From Patescibacteria group bacterium (GTDB taxonomy: Bacteria > Patescibacteriota > Minisyncoccia > UBA6257 > JACRHW01), in NCBI GenBank assembly GCA_028865725.1, contig JAGWJP010000005.1, positions 1 to 44,063 on the forward strand: a stretch of 44,063 bases of DNA, given 5' to 3'. Positions 25,127-32,639 of this stretch are shown here, piece after piece (positions within the stretch are counted from its first letter, which is position 1; every line of letters starts with the position of its first letter). The notes below the pieces were generated by a model. That model made no database searches. It saw only the letters and a list, made by a program, of their open reading frames with translations, and had not been told where the DNA came from. Position numbers and translations under genes: made by a program.

Positions 25127-27427
25127 ATGCTTACCAGACTTCAGATACAAGATAATATCGACGCACTCGAAAAGCAGGGAGCCAGCCAGCAGGAAATTCA
25201 GGAATGGCTCGATTCGCTTCCAAAGCAGTCAGCTACGGCAGCTTCGGAAGATCAGCCGAAAAAAGAAAGTCTGCTGAAAACATTTGGCAAGACGCTTATT
25301 TCAAATGAGCTCAACTTCGGCAAAAGCATAGCCGATGCTTTACCTTCGTTTGTGCCTGGAAGCGCAGCCTGGACTCTGAAACAGAACGAGGAAATTTTCA
25401 ATAATCAGCAGAAGATGATGGAGAATATGCTCGCTCAGAGAAAGAAAATGAAAGCCGAGGGTAAAGACACGACCCATATCGATCAGGGCATAAAGGATCT
25501 TCAGGAGCTCATGAGCAAGCCGGCTATCGATATCAATGAAACGAATCCGTCGATAAACAAAAGTGCTAAGCAGATCTTCGGCGAAGGACTGGGAGTGGCG
25601 ACGGACATTCTCGCTGCCGGTTCATACGGCAAGGCAGCCCAGGGAGCGCAGACAGGAAAACTTCTCGTTACCGGAAGGGCTTCGGCCAAGGTTGCCGGCG
25701 TTCTCGGAAAAGTCGGAATAGGAAGCACAATATCTCCGGCAGCAGGAGCGCTTCCAAGTATTATTGGTGGAGGTACAAAAGCCCAGGCTGCGCTAAAGGG
25801 GGCATGGCAGGGCGCAAAACAAGGCCTTGTGTCTGGTGGAATAACCGGTGCGACTCAGGGAGCAACTCGAGCTATGCAGGCGGACAAATCAAATACCGAG
25901 ATTGCGGAAGATGCGATTGCCGGCGGAGCTATCGGCGGTACTGCCGGAGCCGTTGTTGGAGGTATAGTCGGCGGCACATCGGGATATTTGAACCGCAGAA
26001 GGGAAATCAACAGCATGCTCAAAAATGCGGCAACGCCGGATGAGGAAATAAGTTCGCTGCATAAAGAAATTGCAACCCATGCTGATGAAGATTCATTCAA
26101 AGTCGCAATTAAGAAGGGGGATTTGAATATTGAACAGGTCTATCAGAAAGACGGATCGCTTAATCCTGATCTTGCCAAAGGACGCATTGACGATATTGCT
26201 GCGAATCTCGACAGAAAACTTCCGGGAGCTGGCGAAAAATATAAAACGCTCATTGATCCGAATAAAACTACCTTTGATGAACTAATTTCTAAGGCAGATG
26301 ATGTCATTGATGAAAGCAAAAAGATTCCCGCTGACGCTATCAAGTACACGGTAAATGCCGAAGGCAAGAAAGTTGTCGATGATAAAGCTACCGAGGCGCT
26401 CAAGTCTGGCATTTCAGATCAGGATGTCGCATTTATCAAGAATGCTTCACCTGAAGACAAGAAGGTGTTCGACAAAGCTATGAAGATCGCTGAGCAGGCG
26501 TCCAAGGATAAGGTGTATTCGCGTCAGCCGGTTGAGCAGGCCGGCAAGGTCCTCATCGATCAGGCAAATACGGTTGAAGGAGCCCGGCAGAAAGTAGGTT
26601 ATGAGCTCGGAACACTGAGAGCCAAGCTCGGAAATTCGCCCGTGGCCATCACTGACACGGCTGACGTTTTCTACAAGGATCTTGATGATGCCGGAATCAG
26701 AGTCACGAATGAAGGTCTAGACTTTTCAAAATCAAAATATGCGAATGTGCCGAAGATTCAGAAAATAATTGAAAGCGTACACGACAGAATTTCTAGTCTT
26801 GGCGGGGAGTCAGACGTAAAGACGGTCGACATGATCAGGCAGCAGCTTGGAACCGAAGTCGATCTTGGAACACTGGAAGGTAACCTCGATAAGAGCGCAA
26901 AACGAATTCTTCAAAAAGTGTACGGTGGTCTCGGAGATAATATCGCATACATCAGTACCGACTACGCGGAGCTTTCAAACCAGTATTCCAAACTTACAAG
27001 CGCCATGGACTACTTCCAGAGAGTGCTCGGCAAGGACTTTGAGGCGACAAATATCAATTCATCGCTCCGCGCCGGGGAAGTCGGACGACGAATTCTCGGC
27101 AATGCCTCGTCCCGTCCGCTCGCGATCGTAGAGAACCTTCAGGATCTTGCAAGGCAATATGGGTACAACAAAAACATTGATGCACGAAATCAGTTCCTCT
27201 TTGCCAGTTTCCTCGAAGACCTCTTCGGCACAACTCAAAGCCAAAGCCTGCAGAGCCAGATCACCAAGGGTGTAAACAATGCCGAGGAAGCAACCGGAGC
27301 CCTTACTGACGTGGCTACCGGCAACGCTTCGGGATTACTGTCCAAGGCAGTCCGCAAAGGCATCAATTTGGTACGAAACATCACGCCTGAAAGGCAGATA
27401 GAGGCTGTCAGGGCGCTCATCAGGTAA
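25127..27427 (+). CDS. Large internal (ejection) virion protein with a glycine zipper
   Basis: 766 residues starting two bases after the previous stop. A hydrophobic Gly/Ala-rich region at about 230-290 (EDAIAGGAIGGTAGAVVGGI) has the GxxxG spacing of glycine-zipper membrane segments, framed by long amphipathic helices. Such proteins of podoviruses leave the capsid and form a channel across the envelope. No transglycosylase motif is visible. The stop codon overlaps late promoter 4. Confidence 0.65.
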   Translation: MLTRLQIQDNIDALEKQGASQQEIQEWLDSLPKQSATAASEDQPKKESLLKTFGKTLISNELNFGKSIADALPSFVPGSAAWTLKQNEEIFNNQQKMMENMLAQRKKMKAEGKDTTHIDQGIKDLQELMSKPAIDINETNPSINKSAKQIFGEGLGVATDILAAGSYGKAAQGAQTGKLLVTGRASAKVAGVLGKVGIGSTISPAAGALPSIIGGGTKAQAALKGAWQGAKQGLVSGGITGATQGATRAMQADKSNTEIAEDAIAGGAIGGTAGAVVGGIVGGTSGYLNRRREINSMLKNAATPDEEISSLHKEIATHADEDSFKVAIKKGDLNIEQVYQKDGSLNPDLAKGRIDDIAANLDRKLPGAGEKYKTLIDPNKTTFDELISKADDVIDESKKIPADAIKYTVNAEGKKVVDDKATEALKSGISDQDVAFIKNASPEDKKVFDKAMKIAEQASKDKVYSRQPVEQAGKVLIDQANTVEGARQKVGYELGTLRAKLGNSPVAITDTADVFYKDLDDAGIRVTNEGLDFSKSKYANVPKIQKIIESVHDRISSLGGESDVKTVDMIRQQLGTEVDLGTLEGNLDKSAKRILQKVYGGLGDNIAYISTDYAELSNQYSKLTSAMDYFQRVLGKDFEATNINSSLRAGEVGRRILGNASSRPLAIVENLQDLARQYGYNKNIDARNQFLFASFLEDLFGTTQSQSLQSQITKGVNNAEEATGALTDVATGNASGLLSKAVRKGINLVRNITPERQIEAVRALIR

Positions 27428-27461
27428 TGCACCCTCTTTTGTGCTGTCTGGGAAATAAAAT
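27425..27461 (+). promoter_or_regulatory. Phage late promoter 4 (lysis genes)
   Basis: TAATGCACCC (27425-27434), then a diverged second half TCTTTTGTGC, an 11-base gap, TAAAAT (27456-27461), six bases and the ATG at 27468. The half-sequence conserved in this weaker copy (TAATGCACCC) probably marks the part that matters most. It drives the lysis genes separately from the virion genes. Confidence 0.65.
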
Positions 27462-27467
27462 ATTTAC

Positions 27468-27749
27468 ATGGATAAAACGGAAGGCTTCAAAAAATTTCTT
27501 TATAACCAGGTTGCCCTTGCTGCAGCAATAATCGGAGTAGCCTTCGGAATATTTAACCTTCTGCAGGCTCCCCGTGAAGACATCAAAGTCATAGATGCTC
27601 TAAATAATATCCGGGACAACCACATTCATACCATCGAGGAAAACCTGAAGCGCTTGGACGAGACTCATCAGCAGCAGTTTCTCGATACGAGCGACCGGCT
27701 GACAAAGATCGAGACGATACTTGAAGAAAGGCTTCCGGCTAAAAAATAA
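27468..27749 (+). CDS. Holin-like membrane protein
   Basis: 93 residues: a hydrophobic segment VALAAAIIGVAFGIFNLL (about residues 15-32) and a long polar coiled coil (NHIHTIEENLKRLDETHQQQ). One TM plus a coiled coil right before an amidase gene fits a pinholin-like or spanin-like lysis protein. The two-gene order with the amidase (next start after three bases) supports this. Confidence 0.6.
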   Translation: MDKTEGFKKFLYNQVALAAAIIGVAFGIFNLLQAPREDIKVIDALNNIRDNHIHTIEENLKRLDETHQQQFLDTSDRLTKIETILEERLPAKK

Positions 27750-27752
27750 TTT

Positions 27753-28355
27753 ATGAACTTACCATTCCAACAGACTCCAAACTATACTCCCGGGCCGACA
27801 AAAAAGACTGCTGTTGTCCTTCATTTCACGTTGGGATCGTACCGGGGAGCGGTTGAATGGCTCTGTAATGCCAACAGGCCAAACAGGTCCTCGTCGCATT
27901 TTATTATCGGACGCAATCCCGGAGAAATAGTTCAGCTGGTGAAGCTTGTAGACGTGGCCTGGCACGCAGGTAACATCAGCAATCCAAATGATCGAGCAAA
28001 GCGAATCATGCTCAAGAATCTTGACGGGTCCTGGGTAAACCCAAATCAATACACTGTCGGCATTGAGCTAGCCGCTGGCTACGACGTGGATCAGGACGGA
28101 ACGGTCGAACCAAATGAAAATGACATCACTGATTGGCAATACGAACAGCTTGTCGAACTAGTGAAGTCATTCATTGGAAACTCGGACGTAGCATTTGTAC
28201 TCGATGAAAAGAACATAATCATTCATGGCGACATTTGCGACTACAAGGAAAAGCCTGAAATTGTCCGTACCGAACTCTTGAAGCGAATGTTTGCCAAGAA
28301 CGGTGACAGGGAAGCCATCAAGGCTCAAATTATTAATTTAGTAAACCAGCTTTAA
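27753..28355 (+). CDS. N-acetylmuramoyl-L-alanine amidase (endolysin)
   Basis: 200 residues. Zinc amidase_2 fold: VVLHFTLGS with the first His near residue 26, SSHFIIGR near residue 49, DVAWHAG with a second His near residue 71, VGIELA near residue 105 and IIHGDICDYKEKP with the third metal ligand His near residue 171. It cleaves the amide bond between muramic acid and the peptide stem to release virions. No signal peptide, so it needs a holin. Confidence 0.9.
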   Translation: MNLPFQQTPNYTPGPTKKTAVVLHFTLGSYRGAVEWLCNANRPNRSSSHFIIGRNPGEIVQLVKLVDVAWHAGNISNPNDRAKRIMLKNLDGSWVNPNQYTVGIELAAGYDVDQDGTVEPNENDITDWQYEQLVELVKSFIGNSDVAFVLDEKNIIIHGDICDYKEKPEIVRTELLKRMFAKNGDREAIKAQIINLVNQL

Positions 28356-28359
28356 TATT

Positions 28360-28539
28360 ATGAAAAGCATATACTCATCAGCGTCAAAGATAGTCTTCAT
28401 TCTGATGGCACTCGCCACGATCGCCGGCATGTTTTACGGCATTGTAGATGCCAAGGATTTCATGATCCTAGCTTCAATGGCGTTCTCGTTCTATTTTGCG
28501 AACAAAGGAGAAACTGGGCAGCCATTTGCGGGGAAATAG
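28360..28539 (+). CDS. Small two-TM protein, second holin candidate
   Basis: 59 residues: MKSIYSSASKIVFILMALAT begins the first hydrophobic segment (about 11-28) and FMILASMAFSFYFANKG the second (about 34-48), with a short charged tail. It sits four bases after the amidase. Two TM segments and a short length fit class II holins. There is no terminator between it and the next block, but a palindromic operator region begins at once. Confidence 0.6.
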   Translation: MKSIYSSASKIVFILMALATIAGMFYGIVDAKDFMILASMAFSFYFANKGETGQPFAGK

Positions 28540-28570
28540 AGTCTTTTGCTGTGGATAACAGCCATATTGA

Positions 28571-28652
28571 CTATTCTAAAAATAGCCTTATGATTAGAAT
28601 AAGGTCAAATATTATTCTAGTCACTGGAATAATAAATTGCCTTATTCTAATC
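28571..28652 (+). promoter_or_regulatory. Palindrome cluster before fic, probable operator
   Basis: Several arms of one motif: CTATT-CTAAA-AATAG (28571-28585), CCTTAT...ATAAGG (28586-28604), ATTATTC...GAATAAT (28611-28633), and a perfect 13-base inverted pair GATTAGAATAAGG (28592-28604) with CCTTATTCTAATC (28640-28652). The fic ATG follows at 28660. The motif TTATTCTAA recurs after the cargo block (32530-32574). A DNA-binding Fic protein controlling itself would fit. Confidence 0.5.
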
Positions 28653-28659
28653 GCAAAAT

Positions 28660-29760
28660 ATGGCTAAAAACCCACACATTCCAGAGAAATTACCTGTTAA
28701 GGTCGATTATCAAGACCTTTTGACCCAGATAACCAAGGCTCATGGGTCTTTGGCGCGTCTGGATGCCATGATCGGTCAGTTACCGAATCCGAGCCTTCTA
28801 GAGCGTACATTCCTCACCAAGGAAGCTGTATTGAGCTCGCAGATCGAGGGTACACAGGCGACCATCAAAGAAGTTTTTGAATATGAAGCTGAAGGACAGA
28901 AAAAAGACGATTCCAACAAAGGACGCGACATCCAAGAAATCACCAACTATCGTATGGCAATGCGTAAAGGTGTAGAGATGCTCAAGGAACGACCGCTTTC
29001 AGAAAATCTGATCAAAGAATTGCACAAAATTCTCTTGCAGTCGGTCAGAGGTTACAACAAAGCTCCTGGCGAATTCAGAAAGCAACAAGTCTATATCGGC
29101 AAGCCCGGCGTTGGCATCGATGAAGCGTCATATGTTCCACCACCTCCAACAGCAATCTCGGAGCTCTTCAGTAATTTCGAACAATACTTAAATTCAAAAG
29201 ACGAACAGGACGTTTTGGTCCAGATTGCTATCGCGCACTTCCAGTTTGAAGCGATTCACCCGTTCCTGGATGGTAACGGAAGAATTGGACGTCTCCTCAT
29301 CCCGCTATTTCTCTATGATAGGAAGATTTTGTCATACCCGCTTTTGTATCTTTCCCAATATTTCGAGGAAAATCGTCCAGACTACTATCAGTTGCTCAAC
29401 AATATCACCGCAAAGGGCGAGTGGCTGCCTTGGATCAAGTTTTTCCTGCACGCACTAGAGGAGCAGTCAACGAAAGCACAGGAGACATCAAAAAATGTCC
29501 TTAGCCTGTACAAATCATACAAGGAAAAAATCGTCAGCATCAATTCCAAATATGCCCTCAGTCTGCTTGATGCAATTTTTGCGCATCCAGTTTTCTCATA
29601 CAAGAGCATCAAGGATCAGGTTGCGATTAAGAATCCGCAGACTCTCATCACTCTCATTAAAAAATTCGTCGAAGCCGGTATAGTGCAGGAGTCGGAACCA
29701 GAGAGGAAGCGTAATAAGCTGTATGCTTTTGGTGAATTAATGAAGTTGCTTAATCAATAA
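28660..29760 (+). CDS. Fic-domain protein, class II (N-terminal inhibitory helix)
   Basis: 366 residues. Order: Fic_N with the inhibitory motif SSQIEGT (about residue 60), then the Fic core with active site HPFLDGNGRIGRLL (about residue 199; catalytic His and anion-binding GNGR), then a C-terminal winged helix (about 290-366). Such enzymes transfer AMP to target hydroxyls, and the N-terminal Glu blocks ATP until displaced. The C-terminal domain suggests DNA binding and self-control through the palindromes just upstream. No antitoxin gene is needed in this class. Possible host-takeover or defence factor. Confidence 0.85.
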   Translation: MAKNPHIPEKLPVKVDYQDLLTQITKAHGSLARLDAMIGQLPNPSLLERTFLTKEAVLSSQIEGTQATIKEVFEYEAEGQKKDDSNKGRDIQEITNYRMAMRKGVEMLKERPLSENLIKELHKILLQSVRGYNKAPGEFRKQQVYIGKPGVGIDEASYVPPPPTAISELFSNFEQYLNSKDEQDVLVQIAIAHFQFEAIHPFLDGNGRIGRLLIPLFLYDRKILSYPLLYLSQYFEENRPDYYQLLNNITAKGEWLPWIKFFLHALEEQSTKAQETSKNVLSLYKSYKEKIVSINSKYALSLLDAIFAHPVFSYKSIKDQVAIKNPQTLITLIKKFVEAGIVQESEPERKRNKLYAFGELMKLLNQ

Positions 29761-29761
29761 A

Positions 29762-30529
29762 ATGAAAAATAGAGTGAGTATAACAGCAGAATTTGCGGCA
29801 CTGATTAAAGCCAAAGATAACCCCGATTATCTTTATTTTGTATCACCAAAAACTCGTTATATATCGACCATAGTATCGTTCATATTTTCAAAACAATTTC
29901 TTGATAAAATCTTCAGATGGAGGCAACAACTGACTAAGGAAATTGATTCGATAGTGGAACGGGAAAGGCCAAATCTTATTGTTGATTTAGGATCCGGATA
30001 CTCACTCCGTGGGTACACTTTTTGTAGAAAAAATCTTGATCTTGTCTATATCGATACAGATCTGCCGGATGTTATCTCAAATAAATTACAAATTTTGAAC
30101 AAAATAAATAGAATAAAGAGGGTCGAAAATCCTTCAAATCTGCATTTGACCGTATTAGACGTATTAAATGATGATCTTCAGAATATTATTAGTATAAGTA
30201 ATTCAAGGGCAAAAATATTGATCTTGGCAGAGGGTCTAACTTCGTATTTTAGTTTGAATCAACTACAAATATTTTTTGATAATATTTATAAAGTACTTAA
30301 AACTTTCCCGGAGGCTGTATTTTATTCTAACGAAAAAATGAAAGAACCGGGGGGAATCCTGTACAAATTTATTCGAAAGATGTTATCAATCTTTACTCAC
30401 TCAACTGGCCATAGTTTTGATGATAAATATGATTTCATGAAATACATAAGTAAATGGGAAGGGTTAGTGTGCGAATTTGAAGATTGTGATTCGGGTCATT
30501 TAATTTATAAACTTAAATTCCAAAAGTAA
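29762..30529 (+). CDS. Leucine carboxyl methyltransferase-like (PPM family) SAM methyltransferase
   Basis: 255 residues, AT-rich. LIVDLGSGYSLRGYTF (about residue 75) is the glycine-rich SAM motif of the LCMT/PPM family and VYIDTDLPDVI follows as the acidic loop; AEGLTSYFSLNQL (about residue 155) corresponds to post-motif III of the family (EGLxxYL). The substrate is unknown; family members methylate carboxyl groups in proteins and small molecules. It starts one base after the fic stop. Confidence 0.7.
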   Translation: MKNRVSITAEFAALIKAKDNPDYLYFVSPKTRYISTIVSFIFSKQFLDKIFRWRQQLTKEIDSIVERERPNLIVDLGSGYSLRGYTFCRKNLDLVYIDTDLPDVISNKLQILNKINRIKRVENPSNLHLTVLDVLNDDLQNIISISNSRAKILILAEGLTSYFSLNQLQIFFDNIYKVLKTFPEAVFYSNEKMKEPGGILYKFIRKMLSIFTHSTGHSFDDKYDFMKYISKWEGLVCEFEDCDSGHLIYKLKFQK

Positions 30530-30530
30530 A

Positions 30531-31229
30531 ATGGATAAACCATACACAACACTTTTCATGCTTATGTCAGTCGATGGAAAAATATCGACTGGTGATTCAG
30601 ATTCAATGGATGTTGATCAAGATTTTCCAAAGATTTCAGGAATCAAGGAGGGATTAAATCAATACTACGAAATTGAAAAACAAACCGACTTCTTCTCTCT
30701 TAATTCTGGTCGGGTATGGGTGAAAATAGGGGCAAATGAAAAAAGAGAAGAACCCAAAAAAATACCTGTAAATTTTGTAGTGATCGATAATAAACCGCAT
30801 TTAAAAGAGACAGGGCTTATTTATTATGCAAAAAAATCTGAGAAGCTAATCATTGTTACAAATAACGAGTCCCACCCAGCATTTGCATTGAAGAATCAAT
30901 ATCAAAATATTGAGCTTATTCTTTATAAAGGGGACATTAATCTAGCCGATCTGTTAGGCAGGCTAAAAACTAAATATGGAGCAAATCGATTGACAATCCA
31001 GACTGGAGGCACACTGAATGCCGAATTTATGAGGCAAGGTTTAATTGATCGGGTGCTGATCGTCGTAGCACCTGCTTTAGTTGGCGGGAAGGATACCTCG
31101 ACATTGATAGATGGGGAATCCTTACACTCGACAAACGAATTATTTAAGATCAAAGCATTGGAATTTGTGCAGGCAAAACCGCTAAATAATTCATATCTAT
31201 TATTGGAATATACTGTAAAAAATATATGA
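30531..31229 (+). CDS. RibD C-terminal/DHFR-fold reductase-like protein
   Basis: 232 residues, AT-rich. The start MLMSVDGKIST and the C-terminal TIQTGGTLNAEFMRQGLIDR, then VAPALVGGKDT are typical of the RibD_C family (pyrimidine reductases in riboflavin synthesis, and many relatives with other substrates). The cofactor is probably NADPH. A RibD deaminase domain is absent. The substrate is open. It overlaps the next gene by four bases (ATGA). Confidence 0.8.
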   Translation: MDKPYTTLFMLMSVDGKISTGDSDSMDVDQDFPKISGIKEGLNQYYEIEKQTDFFSLNSGRVWVKIGANEKREEPKKIPVNFVVIDNKPHLKETGLIYYAKKSEKLIIVTNNESHPAFALKNQYQNIELILYKGDINLADLLGRLKTKYGANRLTIQTGGTLNAEFMRQGLIDRVLIVVAPALVGGKDTSTLIDGESLHSTNELFKIKALEFVQAKPLNNSYLLLEYTVKNI

Positions 31230-31861
31230 AGAACACCCCTAAAATTCTATTGCTCTCATCGAGCAGATTTTTAATAAATAATCCAAAGGTATTTGATAAG
31301 CCATTCAGAGATCTAAAAATGGCTTACGTTACTACTGCATCAAAGGGTGTAACAAATCTAAGTTATATTGAACGTGAACGGAAATTTTTCAAAGACGAGG
31401 GTTATGTGTACCGAGAATTCGATATTGATGGCCTCACGGAAGATGAGGTGAGAAAGATGCTTCTTGGATTTGATATCGTATACGTGACTGGCGGTAATTC
31501 CTTTTACCTCTTAAAAGCGATAAAAGAGAGTAAATTTGATTTCGTTATAAAAGAGCTTCTAGAAGAAGGTGTCATCTATATGGGAGCAAGTGCAGGAAGC
31601 TATATCGCTTGCCCTACTATTGAAATGGCAAAATGGAAACACCAAGATAAGTACAATCACTACAAAGTAGAGGATTTACATGCAATGAACCTCGTTCCGT
31701 TCCTTGTATCAGTACATTATGCTCCAGAATTTGACGAAGTATTAAAGAAGGGTATTCAAAATTCAAATCTACCAGTGAAGGTTTTGACTGACGAGCAAGC
31801 CGTCCTTATACAGGGATCCGATGTGAAGCTTATTGGTAAGGGTAACGAAATAAAATTATGA
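31226..31861 (+). CDS. Peptidase S51 (dipeptidase E-like)
   Basis: 211 residues. VTGGNSFYLL (about residue 89) and YMGASAGSYIACPTIE (about residue 116) hold the family's GGN and nucleophile Ser in GxSAGS, and SVHYAPEFDEV supplies the His. It has the class I glutamine amidotransferase-like fold of aspartyl dipeptidase or cyanophycinase relatives. It lacks a signal peptide, so it acts in the cytosol. It is coupled by ATGA-type overlaps with both neighbours. Confidence 0.8.
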   Translation: MKNTPKILLLSSSRFLINNPKVFDKPFRDLKMAYVTTASKGVTNLSYIERERKFFKDEGYVYREFDIDGLTEDEVRKMLLGFDIVYVTGGNSFYLLKAIKESKFDFVIKELLEEGVIYMGASAGSYIACPTIEMAKWKHQDKYNHYKVEDLHAMNLVPFLVSVHYAPEFDEVLKKGIQNSNLPVKVLTDEQAVLIQGSDVKLIGKGNEIKL

Positions 31862-32499
31862 AAATCAAAAAAATTGGACATTGCTGTTTGTTAATAAAAC
31901 TCGATAAAATGACCATCCTTACTGATCCCGGAGCCTTTTCAACTGCTCAAAATGAGGAAATGGATATCGACGTGGTACTTATTACCCATGAACATGCTGA
32001 TCATTTGCATATTGAGTCATTGAAGCAAGTTGTCCTTAATAATCCTAAGGTTAAGGTGATTACAAATTCAGGAGTAGGTGCAAAATTGAAAGATGCTGGC
32101 ATATCGTATGAGTTACTTGAAGGTACTAAATCTACAAAAGTTGGAAACGTCTTTATCGAAGCATTTGATGGTAAACACGAGGAAATTTTTGAAAATGTCG
32201 GCCAGGTACAGAATACCGGATACTTTATAGGTGGAAAACTTTTTTATCCTGGTGATTCATTTTATAATCCGAGCAAACCGGTGGACATACTGGCTCTTCC
32301 TGTTGCTGGCCCATGGTGCAAAATACCGGATGCAATACGCTATGCACTAGCTATAAAACCCAAGAAAGCTTTTCCTGTGCATGACGGGATGCTACAGAAG
32401 GAACGTATCGGTGGATCCCACAAGATTCCAAATCAGATCTTATCTGAAAATAATATTGAATTTATCACTATGAACGAGGGTGATGAGAAGGAATTTTAA
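31858..32499 (+). CDS. Metallo-beta-lactamase-fold hydrolase (UlaG-like)
   Basis: 213 residues. THEHADHLH (about residue 42) is the HxHxDH zinc motif. The N-terminal IGHCCLLIKLDKMTILTDPG and YPGDSFYNPSK plus FPVHDG near the end are typical of the L-ascorbate-6-phosphate lactonase-like branch. The substrate is unknown. It is the last gene of the AT-rich cargo operon. Confidence 0.8.
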   Translation: MKIKKIGHCCLLIKLDKMTILTDPGAFSTAQNEEMDIDVVLITHEHADHLHIESLKQVVLNNPKVKVITNSGVGAKLKDAGISYELLEGTKSTKVGNVFIEAFDGKHEEIFENVGQVQNTGYFIGGKLFYPGDSFYNPSKPVDILALPVAGPWCKIPDAIRYALAIKPKKAFPVHDGMLQKERIGGSHKIPNQILSENNIEFITMNEGDEKEF

Positions 32500-32574
32500 T
32501 AGCCCTATTTAGAAATAGGACAATTTATATAGAATAAGAGGGCTACTATACTCGGAGAAAGAAAATTATTCTAA
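32500..32574 (+). repeat. Hairpin and TTATTCTAA motifs after the cargo block
   Basis: TAGCCCT (32500-32506) pairs with AGGGCTA (32539-32545), enclosing CCTATTT-AG-AAATAGG (32504-32519). TAGAATAAG (32530-32538) and TTATTCTAA (32566-32574) repeat the operator motif seen before fic in the same inverted order. They bracket the cargo on both sides and may be boundaries of the inserted module or shared operator sites. Confidence 0.45.
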
Positions 32575-32576
32575 TT

Positions 32577-32615
32577 AAATAAAAAGACCCCTCACGTATT
32601 GCTACGCAAGGGGTC
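32577..32615 (-). terminator. Intrinsic terminator of purL
   Basis: On the minus strand GACCCCT (32615-32609) pairs with AGGGGTC (32592-32586) with an inner CG-TAGCAATA-CG, followed by TTTTTATTTAATT. It lies 24 bases after the purL stop. The AGCAAT loop is shared with the minus-strand terminators at 5033 and 43684. Confidence 0.8.
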
Positions 32616-32639
32616 AGGATTGGCCTTGAGAACATTTCC

